A stretch of DNA of 64,000 nt from Leptospira alexanderi serovar Manhao 3 str. L 60 (GTDB taxonomy: Bacteria; Spirochaetota; Leptospiria; Leptospirales; Leptospiraceae), in assembly GCF_000243815.2 (NCBI RefSeq), contig NZ_AHMT02000052.1, positions 97,001-161,000 of the forward strand. Reading direction: 5' to 3'. A program made the translations under genes and the position numbers. This document shows, one piece after another, positions 54,846 through 63,354 of this stretch; position 1 is the first letter of the stretch; each line of letters starts with the position of its first letter. The notes beneath the pieces were generated by a model. That model saw only the letters and a list, made by a program, of their open reading frames with translations, was not told the DNA's origin and did no database searches.

Positions 54846-55301
54846 ATGAATGAAGTGCTTTTAGAAGGTATAGTAATCACCTCGTTGAAAGAAATATTCG
54901 ATCCGAAAGGATCTGTCCTACATATGATTCGCGTCGATGATCCTGAATATAACGGATTCGGCGAATGTTATTTTTCGGAAGTTAATCCCGGTTCTATAAA
55001 AGCATGGAAAATTCATAAAAAACAAACGCAAAATTTTGCGGTTCCCTCAGGGAAGATTAGGTTGATTCTTTTTGATTCTCGAGAGGATTCAAAGACGAAA
55101 GGTAAGGTTCAAGAAATCATTTTAGGAAGACCAGGAAATTATCAAAGAGTTAAAATTCCCCCTCGAATTTGGTACGGTTTTACTTGTGTTTCTAAAGAGA
55201 AGGCATTCGTTGCAAACTTTACGGACATGCCACACGATCCGGCTGAGTCTGAGCGTTTACCGGAATATGATCCGCTCATTCCATTTACTTGGGGCCAATG
55301 A
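54846..55301 (+). CDS. RmlC-like 3,5-epimerase family protein of CDP-sugar module
   Basis: A 151-residue cupin with FDPKGSVLHMIR, WKIHKKQTQNFAV and a PPRIWYGFTC strand, related to dTDP-4-dehydrorhamnose 3,5-epimerases but shorter. It lies in rfbF-rfbG-cupin-SDR order, so the substrate is probably CDP-4-keto-6-deoxyglucose. ATG 54846 is chosen over TTG 54831, which lies inside rfbG. Its stop overlaps the next start (ATGA). Confidence 0.8.
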   Translation: MNEVLLEGIVITSLKEIFDPKGSVLHMIRVDDPEYNGFGECYFSEVNPGSIKAWKIHKKQTQNFAVPSGKIRLILFDSREDSKTKGKVQEIILGRPGNYQRVKIPPRIWYGFTCVSKEKAFVANFTDMPHDPAESERLPEYDPLIPFTWGQ

Positions 55302-56251
55302 CTCGAAAGAGAATATTGGTCACCGGTTCTTCTGGATTTTTAGGGGGAAGAATAGCGAAATATTTCGGAACGTTAAACGAATTCGAATTAATTTTGGGGA
55401 CGACTAAAAACTTTCAGTTACCGAATTATATCCGATCCGGGAAAGTAATTTTAATCGATTGGAATTCACAGACCTCGTTAGAATCGGTTTGCGAAAACGT
55501 GGAGTATGTCATTCATTGTGCGGGGATAAACGCTCAAGATGCGACAAAAGATCCACAAAAAGCTTTCGAATTTAACGGACATGTTACCGGACGATTGATG
55601 GACGCGGCTATTAAGAATCGTTCCTTTAAGTTCATCTATGTTTCAACGGCTCATGTATATGGAAATCCTTTGATAGGAAATATTTCGGAAAATTCTCCTC
55701 TTACAAATCAACATCCTTATGCCATGAGTAATGTGGCGGGAGAAAGGGAAGTAAGTGATCGTAATGTTTTGGGTGGAATTTTCGGGATCAACATTCGATT
55801 ATCCAACGCCTTTGGAGCGCCGGTAGATCCGAACGTCAATTGTTGGATGTTGCTCATAAATGAACTTTGCAAACAAGCGGTTATGACGCGAAGAATGATA
55901 CTTAAAACTTCCGGAGTACAAAGAAGGGATTTTATTTCCATTCAAGACGTATGTTTAGCGGTTCGTCATCTTTTGAGAATACAATCGGATCATAAAGATG
56001 ATACTTATAATGTCGGCGGTGGAATGTCTTTGACTGTATGGGAAATGGCGAATTTAGTCCGGGAGCGTTGTAAACAAATTCTTGGTTTTTTACCTGAATT
56101 GGAAAGAGTTGAGCCTGAAAAGAACGAAGTCCCGGTAGATTTTAACTACGATATTACGAAACTTCTTTCAACTGGATTCCGTCATTCGGAAACGTTTGTA
56201 TCTGAAATTGATGATCTGTTAATTTTCTGTAAGTTGCATTTCAAAGGTTAA
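55298..56251 (+). CDS. NAD-dependent epimerase/reductase (extended SDR) of CDP-sugar module
   Basis: A 317-residue SDR with VTGSSGFLGGRI and VSTAHVYGN. The Tyr-Lys position reads YAMSNVAGE, that is Tyr followed by Asn where Lys is usual (YxxxK), so the catalytic pair looks altered. It overlaps the preceding gene by 4 bp. I infer reduction of a CDP-4-keto-6-deoxyhexose, but the missing lysine makes catalysis uncertain. Confidence 0.72.
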   Translation: MTRKRILVTGSSGFLGGRIAKYFGTLNEFELILGTTKNFQLPNYIRSGKVILIDWNSQTSLESVCENVEYVIHCAGINAQDATKDPQKAFEFNGHVTGRLMDAAIKNRSFKFIYVSTAHVYGNPLIGNISENSPLTNQHPYAMSNVAGEREVSDRNVLGGIFGINIRLSNAFGAPVDPNVNCWMLLINELCKQAVMTRRMILKTSGVQRRDFISIQDVCLAVRHLLRIQSDHKDDTYNVGGGMSLTVWEMANLVRERCKQILGFLPELERVEPEKNEVPVDFNYDITKLLSTGFRHSETFVSEIDDLLIFCKLHFKG

Positions 56252-56259
56252 ATTTTTTT

Positions 56260-57156
56260 ATGAGTCCGCTCGTTTCAGTCGTCATTCCAACCTATAACCA
56301 CGCTGATTTTTTGAAATTATCCTTGGCATCAGTTGTAAATCAGACGTATCCGCATTGGGAAGCGATCATAATCGACAATCATTCGAACGATAATACGGAT
56401 GAAGTTGTTTCTTCCTTTCGAGATTCTAGAATTCGCTTAACAAAAATAAAAAACAATGGCGTGATATCCGCCTCTCGGAACATGGGGATCAGAGAAGCTA
56501 AAGGAGATTGGATTTCCTTTTTGGATTCGGACGATTTATGGTTTCCGAATAAATTGGAGCGGGTGATTTTTGAGATCCGAAAATTAAAAGGTGAAATCGA
56601 TGTGCTTTGCAATGACGAATATATGGTTCATCTTAAAACAAAAAAGAAAACGATTTTAAATTACGGACCTTTTGAAGATGATTTCTACCGAAAAATGTTG
56701 TTTTATGGGAACAGACTTTCTACATCCGCGACTACTGTCGGAAAAAAATTTTTGAAAGAAAAAGGATTACTGTTCAGTGAAAATCCAGAATTTGTTACGG
56801 TCGAAGATTATGACCTTTGGCTTCGATTGGCAAAAGAGAAGGCTAGGTTTCTGTTTATTCCCGAAGTTTTAGGCGAATATACGATTCACGGTTTTAACCA
56901 ATCGGCTTCTCTTGAAAGACATTTGAGTCATCTTGAAAATTTAATTCAACACCATGTATTTCATCTCCAGGATTTTGAAAAAGACAAAGGTCGACTTTGG
57001 AAGAAGTTTCAGACGAAGTTGGCGTTTGACAAGGCGCTCGTTTACTTTCGAGAAAAAAAAGTTTTGTTTGCCATCCTTTTGATGTTTAGAACTTTTTTTG
57101 GATCACCTTCGGTTTTTTTATCTTTATTTGTCGCTAAACTGAATTACAAATTTTGA
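56260..57156 (+). CDS. Family 2 glycosyltransferase
   Basis: A 298-residue GT2 enzyme: VSVVIPTYNHADFL at the N-terminus, IIIDNHSNDNTDE, FLDSDDLW with the DxD metal site and VEDYDLWLRLA for the acceptor-side acidic motif. It starts 8 bp after the CDP-sugar SDR, so it may use that CDP-activated or a UDP/dTDP sugar. The C-terminus has a hydrophobic stretch (FAILLMF) suitable for membrane association. Confidence 0.88.
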   Translation: MSPLVSVVIPTYNHADFLKLSLASVVNQTYPHWEAIIIDNHSNDNTDEVVSSFRDSRIRLTKIKNNGVISASRNMGIREAKGDWISFLDSDDLWFPNKLERVIFEIRKLKGEIDVLCNDEYMVHLKTKKKTILNYGPFEDDFYRKMLFYGNRLSTSATTVGKKFLKEKGLLFSENPEFVTVEDYDLWLRLAKEKARFLFIPEVLGEYTIHGFNQSASLERHLSHLENLIQHHVFHLQDFEKDKGRLWKKFQTKLAFDKALVYFREKKVLFAILLMFRTFFGSPSVFLSLFVAKLNYKF

Positions 57157-57183
57157 ATTCTATCTCTCTCATATGGTGGAAAA

Positions 57184-58016
57184 ATGGAAAGTATATTAAA
57201 ACTTCTGAATTTATCTAAGGACGGAATTTACTCTGCCGAAATCCCTTCTTCCGAGCAGGAAGTTGAATTGAAAATGAGAAGCGAGGTCGCTTCCAAAGAA
57301 TATTCGAATTATTACGAAGTTATTTCCAAAAATCATTCAATTCCGGTGATGGATCGAGAAGTAAAAAAATTTTTAAAAAAGATAAAACACAACGGTATTA
57401 TCTTGGATATTGGCGGTTGTTGGGGTTGACATTGGAGAAATATTCCAAAAGAAAGACCTGATGTGAAAGTAGTGGTTATAGATTTCTTGCGAGAAAATTT
57501 AAATCACGCGAAAATTTTTTTGGGGAATTCCATTGGAAAACATGTTTATCTAATACATGCCGATGCTACGTCGTTGCCGTTTCAAGATCAGATTTTTGAC
57601 GGAGTTTGGACCGTACAAACCTTTCAACATATTCCCAATTTTAAAAAAGCCTGTAGTGAAGCGTTTCGAGTGCTGAAAAAGGAAGGAACATTTATCAACT
57701 ATTCTTTAAGCTCAACTCCTATGAATCGTATTGTTTATTTCTTGCTTAGAAAAAAATTTCATCAAGAAGGAAAGGTGGAAGGAAGTTTCTTTTTGAATAG
57801 GGCTAACGTCGCACAAAAAAAAATCCTGGTAGATCTCTATGGTAAGCAAAACGTAATGGAAGGTTATTCTGAATGTTTTTTCATCCTGATTTTAGGTTGA
57901 CTTTCAGTGGTAGAAAAAATAGTTTTTTTGGAATTTTGGATTATTACTATTCTAAAATTTATTGGTTCAATTCCTTTCTGGCCCGTCAGAAAAGTTTTAC
58001 AGCTACTCGCAGATAA
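57184..58016 (+). pseudogene. SAM methyltransferase with nonsense codon and frameshift
   Basis: The reading frame carries ILDIGGCWG and then a TGA at 57427-57429 where tryptophan would be expected (GGCWG-x-HWRN). It continues in the same frame with VVVIDFLRENL and WTVQTFQHIPNF, hallmarks of class I methyltransferases. A second lesion at the T6 run 57876-57881 shifts the end; with one more T, CFFHPDFRLTFSG and the C-terminus to TAA 58014-58016 are recovered, giving about 276 residues. Two separate lesions support a real pseudogene. The restored end leaves an 11 bp gap to the deacetylase gene. Confidence 0.82.
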
Positions 58017-58027
58017 TTTTTAATCGA

Positions 58028-58888
58028 ATGTCTTTTCTCCGCAATATTTTAGCAGCCTCATATCTTCCTTTAAGAATATTTAATGTGCTTGGGCGTTCTT
58101 TGAAAGTTAAAGACGGCTCTGAATTGAGAGTTTTGCTGTATCATGATATTGCCCGACAAGAGCGTTCTCGCTTCCGCGCTCAATTGGAAAAAATTTCTAA
58201 AGATTGGAAATTTATTTCTCCTGAAGTTTTTGCAGAAATGGTGCGCGGAAAAAAAGAAATCTTAGGTCGAAATCTCTTACTCACTTTCGACGATGGTTAT
58301 CTTTCCAATAGAATTGTCGTGGAAGAAATTCTAGAACCTCTTGGTATAAAAGCTCTATTTTTTATCATTTCCGATTTTGTTGATATTCAAAAAAAACAAG
58401 AAATAAGGAAATTCATATCGGATAATATCTACCCGAGTTTCACCGTGGAGCAAGTTCCGGATTTTTGGGTTCCTATGCGTTGGAAAGATTTGGAAGTATT
58501 ATTACGCAAGGGTCACTCGATCGGAAGTCATACGAAAACACACGCCAGGCTTTCTAAAATTAATTCGATCGATCGACTTCAGGATGAAATATTGGCTTCG
58601 AAAAGAAAATTGGAAAATAAACTGGGAATTAATATTAAACATTTTGCATATACTTTTGGTGACTTGGATAGTTTCAGTAAAGACGCTCTGAGAATGGCGA
58701 AAGAGTATTACGAGTTTATCTATACTGGTTTGAGAGGAGATAATAAAATTTCCCCTGCATGGGCGGTTCGCAGGGAATCGTTTTCACCTTCCGACACGGA
58801 TCATTTGATAGGAGCGATTTTGGAAGGAGGAGCAGATATTCTTTATAAAAGTAAGCTACGAACTTACGAGTCTTGGGGATCATCTTAA
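58028..58888 (+). CDS. Polysaccharide deacetylase (NodB family)
   Basis: A 286-residue carbohydrate esterase 4-like protein: LLYHDIA, LLTFDDGYLSN with the catalytic and metal aspartates, and SHTKTHARLS with metal histidines. Frame continues upstream to 57962 but that part is out-of-frame shadow of the methyltransferase end, so ATG 58028 is chosen. It would remove N- or O-acetyl groups from a sugar. No clear signal peptide, so it may act on a cytoplasmic lipid-linked sugar. Its stop overlaps the next start. Confidence 0.83.
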   Translation: MSFLRNILAASYLPLRIFNVLGRSLKVKDGSELRVLLYHDIARQERSRFRAQLEKISKDWKFISPEVFAEMVRGKKEILGRNLLLTFDDGYLSNRIVVEEILEPLGIKALFFIISDFVDIQKKQEIRKFISDNIYPSFTVEQVPDFWVPMRWKDLEVLLRKGHSIGSHTKTHARLSKINSIDRLQDEILASKRKLENKLGINIKHFAYTFGDLDSFSKDALRMAKEYYEFIYTGLRGDNKISPAWAVRRESFSPSDTDHLIGAILEGGADILYKSKLRTYESWGSS

Positions 58889-60996
58889 TGCATTTGCTGG
58901 TCCCGCTGCCGAGTTGGAGGAGTCTATTTTCTATATTATCTTTTAAGAATATAGATCAGAAATCCATCTCAAAAACATGGGCGGCCTCTTCGGATATTTC
59001 ATTATGGTTTTCAAAATCTGCTTGGTCTTTATTGGCTATAGCCGTTTGGAAGCGAATACGTTCCGGTCAACAAGAAATTACCTTTTGGTTACCTGACTAT
59101 TTTTGTAATTCTTCTTTATTTTTACTTCGTTCATGGGGAGTGAAATTTGTATTTTATCCGATTCAAAGAAACCGAGAGCCCGATTATAGAGCTTGTAAAG
59201 AATTATTAAAGAGTAATGCGATTGATGTTTTTGTATTAGTTCATTATTTTGGAAAACCAAGTGATTCGAATCGCGCATTTGAATTTTGCAAGGGAAAAAA
59301 CGCAATTCTAATTGAGGATGCCGCTCACGTTCTAAAGCCTATAAAAGGGATCGGTGAAAAAGCGGATTTCGTATTATATAGTCCTCATAAGCATCTTCCT
59401 ATTTCCGACGGAGCGATTTTAATTGTTCGAAACTCCGGTCCTTCGAATGTCTGTTGGGATATACAAGATGAAACTCAAATCAATAGAATTTTGAAAAAAC
59501 ATTACGAACAAACCGGTAATACAAAATTCTTTTCAATCAAATGGCTTTTAAAACGTTTGTTTCAAAAATTGGGATTTCGAAGTCGTAGGAATTTTAATGT
59601 GGAGTTTTTGAATGACGTATCCACGGAGATAGTGTCATATCCTTTTTTCTCTTTACCTGCAAAAAAAATGTTAAATGTATTGGCTTCACGATTGAATGAT
59701 ATAGCAAGGCAAAAGACCCGAATTCAGAAAATTTGGGACGAAATTTTATTAAATCGTTACAAGTTTTATACGGATAAAAGGTCGGAAAATTGGATTCCCT
59801 ATTTGTCGGAATATTGTTTTGACGGGATGATTGATACAGCGAAGTCTATGTTTAAGACTCTATTAAAAGATGGACTCCCAGTTTCAACATGGCCCGATCT
59901 TCCCCCTGAAATACGTGATGAGCCACAGAATCATTTGAATGCGATTGAGTTGAGAAATTCAAGATTATTCTTATCTATACATCCGAGCTTATCAATTAGG
60001 GAAGTAATCGGAGATGAGATCGTTTTACATGATGCTAAAAAAGATTTTCCAAAGTTAAATGTGGAATGGAGTTCGGTTCCTCGCGAAGCATGGGATGAGT
60101 TATTTAAAAAAATAACGAATTCAAATCTTTTACAATCGTGGATATATGGAGAAAGTAAGAAAATTTGTGAAGATTGGAAGGTTCGTCGGGGTATTTTCAC
60201 TTTCGAAAATCAAAAAATTGCAATTGTCCAGATGTTGGAAAAATCCGTTTTAGGAATTTTTAAAGTTTATCGCATCAACAGGGGACCTCTTTTTTTAAGC
60301 GAAGTAGATTCGAATCTCAAAGAATTGGTATTTAAAGAATTAGCAAAATTTGGGAATTTATTAAAAGGTTCTATATTATTTCTTAATCCGGAAGCCGTGT
60401 TAGACGGAAAGTTTTTGGTTTTAATGAAAAAAATCGGATTTTATGAGAACAACTCTCCACCTTGGGTTTCTGCTTTTATTGATCTTACAAAAGATTTAAA
60501 TTTTCTAAGGCAGAATTTGGATTCAAAATGGCGGAACATGCTTACCAATTCCGAAAAAAATGACTTAACTTTAGAAGTTGGTTCGAGCGATTTTTTATTT
60601 CGTTGGATGTTAGATAAATACGATGAGTTGACTTCAACTAAAAATTTTTCGGGAATTTCGAAAAGTATGTTATTGCAAATAAGAGAAGACCAAAGTGAAA
60701 AAGACACTTTCTTAATTTTGAGGGCGATATATCAAAATGAATTCGTTGCTGGAGTATGTATTGCAATTCATGGGTCTTCCGCTACGTATCTAATAGGATG
60801 GAATGGAGATTTAGGTAGAAAATTAAGAGCAAATCATTTTTTATTATGGAATTCTGTTATTCAGCTAAAACAAAAGGGCTACATTAGTTTTGATTTAGGA
60901 GGAATCGATCAAGAAAGAACTCCCGGTATAGCGGAATTCAAGTTGGGCATGAACGGAAACAACTACGAACTTTCGGGAGAGTTTTGGAAAGTATGA
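58888..60996 (+). CDS. DegT-type aminotransferase fused to FemAB/GNAT-type acyltransferase
   Basis: A 702-residue fusion. Residues ~40-390 resemble a DegT aminotransferase (LIEDAAHVLKP, LYSPHKHLPISDGA with a possible Schiff-base lysine), though degenerate. Residues ~390-702 resemble a FemAB/GNAT acyltransferase (SNLLQSWIYGESKK, INRGPLFL, FDLGGIDQERTPGIAEFK). FemAB-like enzymes attach amino acids or acyl groups to amino sugars or peptides. One polypeptide might make a 3- or 4-amino sugar and then acylate it. ATG 58888 overlaps the deacetylase stop; a TTG at 58873 is unlikely. Confidence 0.72.
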   Translation: MHLLVPLPSWRSLFSILSFKNIDQKSISKTWAASSDISLWFSKSAWSLLAIAVWKRIRSGQQEITFWLPDYFCNSSLFLLRSWGVKFVFYPIQRNREPDYRACKELLKSNAIDVFVLVHYFGKPSDSNRAFEFCKGKNAILIEDAAHVLKPIKGIGEKADFVLYSPHKHLPISDGAILIVRNSGPSNVCWDIQDETQINRILKKHYEQTGNTKFFSIKWLLKRLFQKLGFRSRRNFNVEFLNDVSTEIVSYPFFSLPAKKMLNVLASRLNDIARQKTRIQKIWDEILLNRYKFYTDKRSENWIPYLSEYCFDGMIDTAKSMFKTLLKDGLPVSTWPDLPPEIRDEPQNHLNAIELRNSRLFLSIHPSLSIREVIGDEIVLHDAKKDFPKLNVEWSSVPREAWDELFKKITNSNLLQSWIYGESKKICEDWKVRRGIFTFENQKIAIVQMLEKSVLGIFKVYRINRGPLFLSEVDSNLKELVFKELAKFGNLLKGSILFLNPEAVLDGKFLVLMKKIGFYENNSPPWVSAFIDLTKDLNFLRQNLDSKWRNMLTNSEKNDLTLEVGSSDFLFRWMLDKYDELTSTKNFSGISKSMLLQIREDQSEKDTFLILRAIYQNEFVAGVCIAIHGSSATYLIGWNGDLGRKLRANHFLLWNSVIQLKQKGYISFDLGGIDQERTPGIAEFKLGMNGNNYELSGEFWKV

Positions 60997-63161
60997 AGTT
61001 TGGGTTAGACGCCAATATCGCTTATCCTCCGTTGTCAGTTGTATATTCTGTTTTACTAATTTTGGGCTGCGATCTTTTGGGATTTTATATTCTAAAATTG
61101 TTCGAAAGTAGTTTAGGTCAGATTAAAAATACTTGGATTCGATGGCAAGCGCCTATCATGGGGGCTTTGTTATTAAGCATCTTATTATATCCTTTAGCAC
61201 TATTTGGCCTTACCTCCCGTACTTTTATGAAAAATGCGGCATTTCTTTTTGCAACTTTAGGTTTTATTAATGTGTTGGATTTTTTTAGAAAAGGTGTAAA
61301 AAAGATAAGATCTGCTAGCAATTATAAAAATATTTTAAGTGGTTCGAAACAAAAACTCAATAATGTGGCTCACTCCGATACACAATCGAAACATAAGAAC
61401 CTGTCCCAAAAAAACTCAATGCCACGACTCTCTATGGATCGTCGCGGCAGGGACAGAACCCAGAATGAGCCCCATGGAAAGCGTTCTGTTGAGTTGTTGC
61501 AGCTTGATCTTTCTAATAAAGTGCAATTAAGTTTTGGAACACGCTGTAAACAGAAGATTTTGCTTTTTTTGCTTAAGGATAAATATTCTTTTCTGAAAAG
61601 AACTTTTGGTTTAACCGATGGAAATGAATTTTTAAATCGACTGGCAGTTTTTTTAGTAGTGTGTTACGGGTTTCTTGCTCTTTGTCCTATAACGAATGCT
61701 GATTCGTTGGACTACCATATCGGAGTTGCAATTGAGATTTTAAATCAGGGAAAGATGCCAGTATTGTCTGGTTGGTTTCATGGAAGATTAGCCGGGAGCG
61801 GAGAAGTTTTGAATGCGTTCGGCTTAGCAATTGGAGCGGAACAATTCGGTTCTTTACTTCAGTATTGCGGTCTTTTAAGCATTTATGGGATATTATCATT
61901 GTATTCTTTTACTGAAAGATTCTCTGAAAATGACGGAATATGGAGAAAAATCATTGTAATCGCATTTCTTTCATCTCCGGTTTTGGTTTTTTTGGTAAGT
62001 TCACCGAAACCACAACTGCTTCAGATTGGAATGACCTCGTTTGCCGTAGTATTATTTTTAGAAATTATTTCTAAAACAAAAACTGATAAAAGTAAATTAT
62101 CCATTTTTAATCTTATCTGCCTATTGACTATGTCCGTCACTCAGGCAAAGTTTTCATTTTTTCTATCTGCATTCTTGATCGGCTTTTTTTCTATCTTTTT
62201 ACTGGGTTCTGCCAGATTGTTTTTTTATGGAGTTCTTATAGCTATCTTTTTCTTCGTTTTGATAATTTTTCCTTCCGTATTTTGGAAAATCGAAAATTAC
62301 AATAGCTCCATAGTAAATGCGTTAGTCTCTCCTTTACCCGGTTCATTGCCGGGCGTGGATTTGTTTGAAGTTGCACTTCGTAGCTATCAAGATAGCACAT
62401 TGAGTTTTCCGTTATCATTGATTTTTCCTAATCAACTTGAAGTAGTTACGACGGTTATCGGTGCGGGGTTATTTCTGATGATATTTGTGAAACCTGCTGC
62501 CCCGACATTCTTATTGAATGTAATGATATTTCTTTTTGTTGTATTGGGAAGTTTAATAGGACAAAAAGCTTCCAGGTTTTTTTTGGAACCATTTGTGTGG
62601 ATGTTAATTTCTTTGATCAGTTTCAATTCATTTAGAAAATGGAATATTAGATTTATGAAGGAGGCGGTCAGTACAGGAATTCTTTTACAAGCTTTTGTTA
62701 CTTTATGTATTATAATCGTTGGAATCTATCAGTTACTTCCTGGAATTTTTTCGGTTCCAATGAGAGAAAAAATTATGAATCAATATGCGAACGGATATAG
62801 TTTGATGAAATGGGTAGATTTGGTTTTACCTAAAGACGCGGTTTTGTTGTCTCAGCACAGATCAATTGCACTTTCCCAGAGAAAAACTTTGTCTTTAGAT
62901 TGGACTAGTTTTGTAGACTTTAATTTTGCTGTTGCCAGTCCTTATTTAAAGAAAATAAAAGATGAAAATGTGACACACATCCTAATGTTCGGAGATACGA
63001 CTAAGAATACTCCTTTTTCAGGGTGTATAGGAAATACAATAAGCAAAACTAAAAGTAACCGGGCGAATAGAAATCCGTTTAACCGAAACGACTTTTTTAC
63101 AGCTATGCTCGTTGAATTTCAGTCCAGTAAATTACCAGAGTGTGCGAATTCTATACTGTAA
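60993..63161 (+). CDS. LIC_10190-type polytopic membrane protein
   Basis: A 722-residue integral membrane protein with about a dozen hydrophobic segments; DSLDYHIGVAIEI and WFHGRLAGSGEVLN after a hydrophobic stretch recall the LIC_10190 leptospiral family and GT-C fold glycosyltransferases, whose DxD-like acidic residues lie in a periplasmic loop. It probably transfers a sugar from a lipid donor. Residues ~131-186 are hydrophilic and atypical, and correspond to an inserted repeat (61384-61549). ATG 60993 overlaps the preceding stop as ATGA. Confidence 0.72.
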   Translation: MKFGLDANIAYPPLSVVYSVLLILGCDLLGFYILKLFESSLGQIKNTWIRWQAPIMGALLLSILLYPLALFGLTSRTFMKNAAFLFATLGFINVLDFFRKGVKKIRSASNYKNILSGSKQKLNNVAHSDTQSKHKNLSQKNSMPRLSMDRRGRDRTQNEPHGKRSVELLQLDLSNKVQLSFGTRCKQKILLFLLKDKYSFLKRTFGLTDGNEFLNRLAVFLVVCYGFLALCPITNADSLDYHIGVAIEILNQGKMPVLSGWFHGRLAGSGEVLNAFGLAIGAEQFGSLLQYCGLLSIYGILSLYSFTERFSENDGIWRKIIVIAFLSSPVLVFLVSSPKPQLLQIGMTSFAVVLFLEIISKTKTDKSKLSIFNLICLLTMSVTQAKFSFFLSAFLIGFFSIFLLGSARLFFYGVLIAIFFFVLIIFPSVFWKIENYNSSIVNALVSPLPGSLPGVDLFEVALRSYQDSTLSFPLSLIFPNQLEVVTTVIGAGLFLMIFVKPAAPTFLLNVMIFLFVVLGSLIGQKASRFFLEPFVWMLISLISFNSFRKWNIRFMKEAVSTGILLQAFVTLCIIIVGIYQLLPGIFSVPMREKIMNQYANGYSLMKWVDLVLPKDAVLLSQHRSIALSQRKTLSLDWTSFVDFNFAVASPYLKKIKDENVTHILMFGDTTKNTPFSGCIGNTISKTKSNRANRNPFNRNDFFTAMLVEFQSSKLPECANSIL
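61384..61549 (+). repeat. Repeat-like segment inserted in frame in the membrane protein gene
   Basis: The segment begins with TAAGAACCTGT, as does the hairpin at 37468, and ends with GTTTTGGAACACGCTGTAA, close to GTTTTGGGACGTGCTGTAA at 37565-37583. It encodes a charged run (RLSMDRRGRDR and so on) unlike the surrounding membrane segments. Its base composition is richer in G+C than the flanks. The reading frame is kept open over ~166 bp. Confidence 0.5.
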
Positions 63162-63354
63162 TCCGTAATCATTTTTCTTTTTACAATGGAAATGGGCTTG
63201 TTCTTTTAACAGTTTGAAACATTAAAACAGTGTTTGTAAAGATTCACGCATTTAAAAACTTAAGAATTATCGCCTAACGCGATAAACTTTAAATTTTTCT
63301 TAAAAGTATAAGAAAACTCTAATTCTTTATTAGCTAAAATTTGGAGAATATTAG
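63162..63354 (+). promoter_or_regulatory. Leader of the wzy-like gene with strong ribosome site
   Basis: A 193 bp gap. GGAG at 63343-63346 lies 8 bp before ATG 63355, a clear ribosome site that fixes the start. The rest is AT-rich; a promoter is likely but not assignable. Confidence 0.4.

Noticed and set aside
57427..57429. TGA as selenocysteine codon in the methyltransferase
   Set aside because: The position is a tryptophan-rich loop, no stem-loop element was seen, and a second lesion breaks the gene anyway.
57962..58027. Upstream extension of the deacetylase by 22 residues
   Set aside because: It overlaps the C-terminal coding part of the broken methyltransferase in another frame, so it is a shadow.
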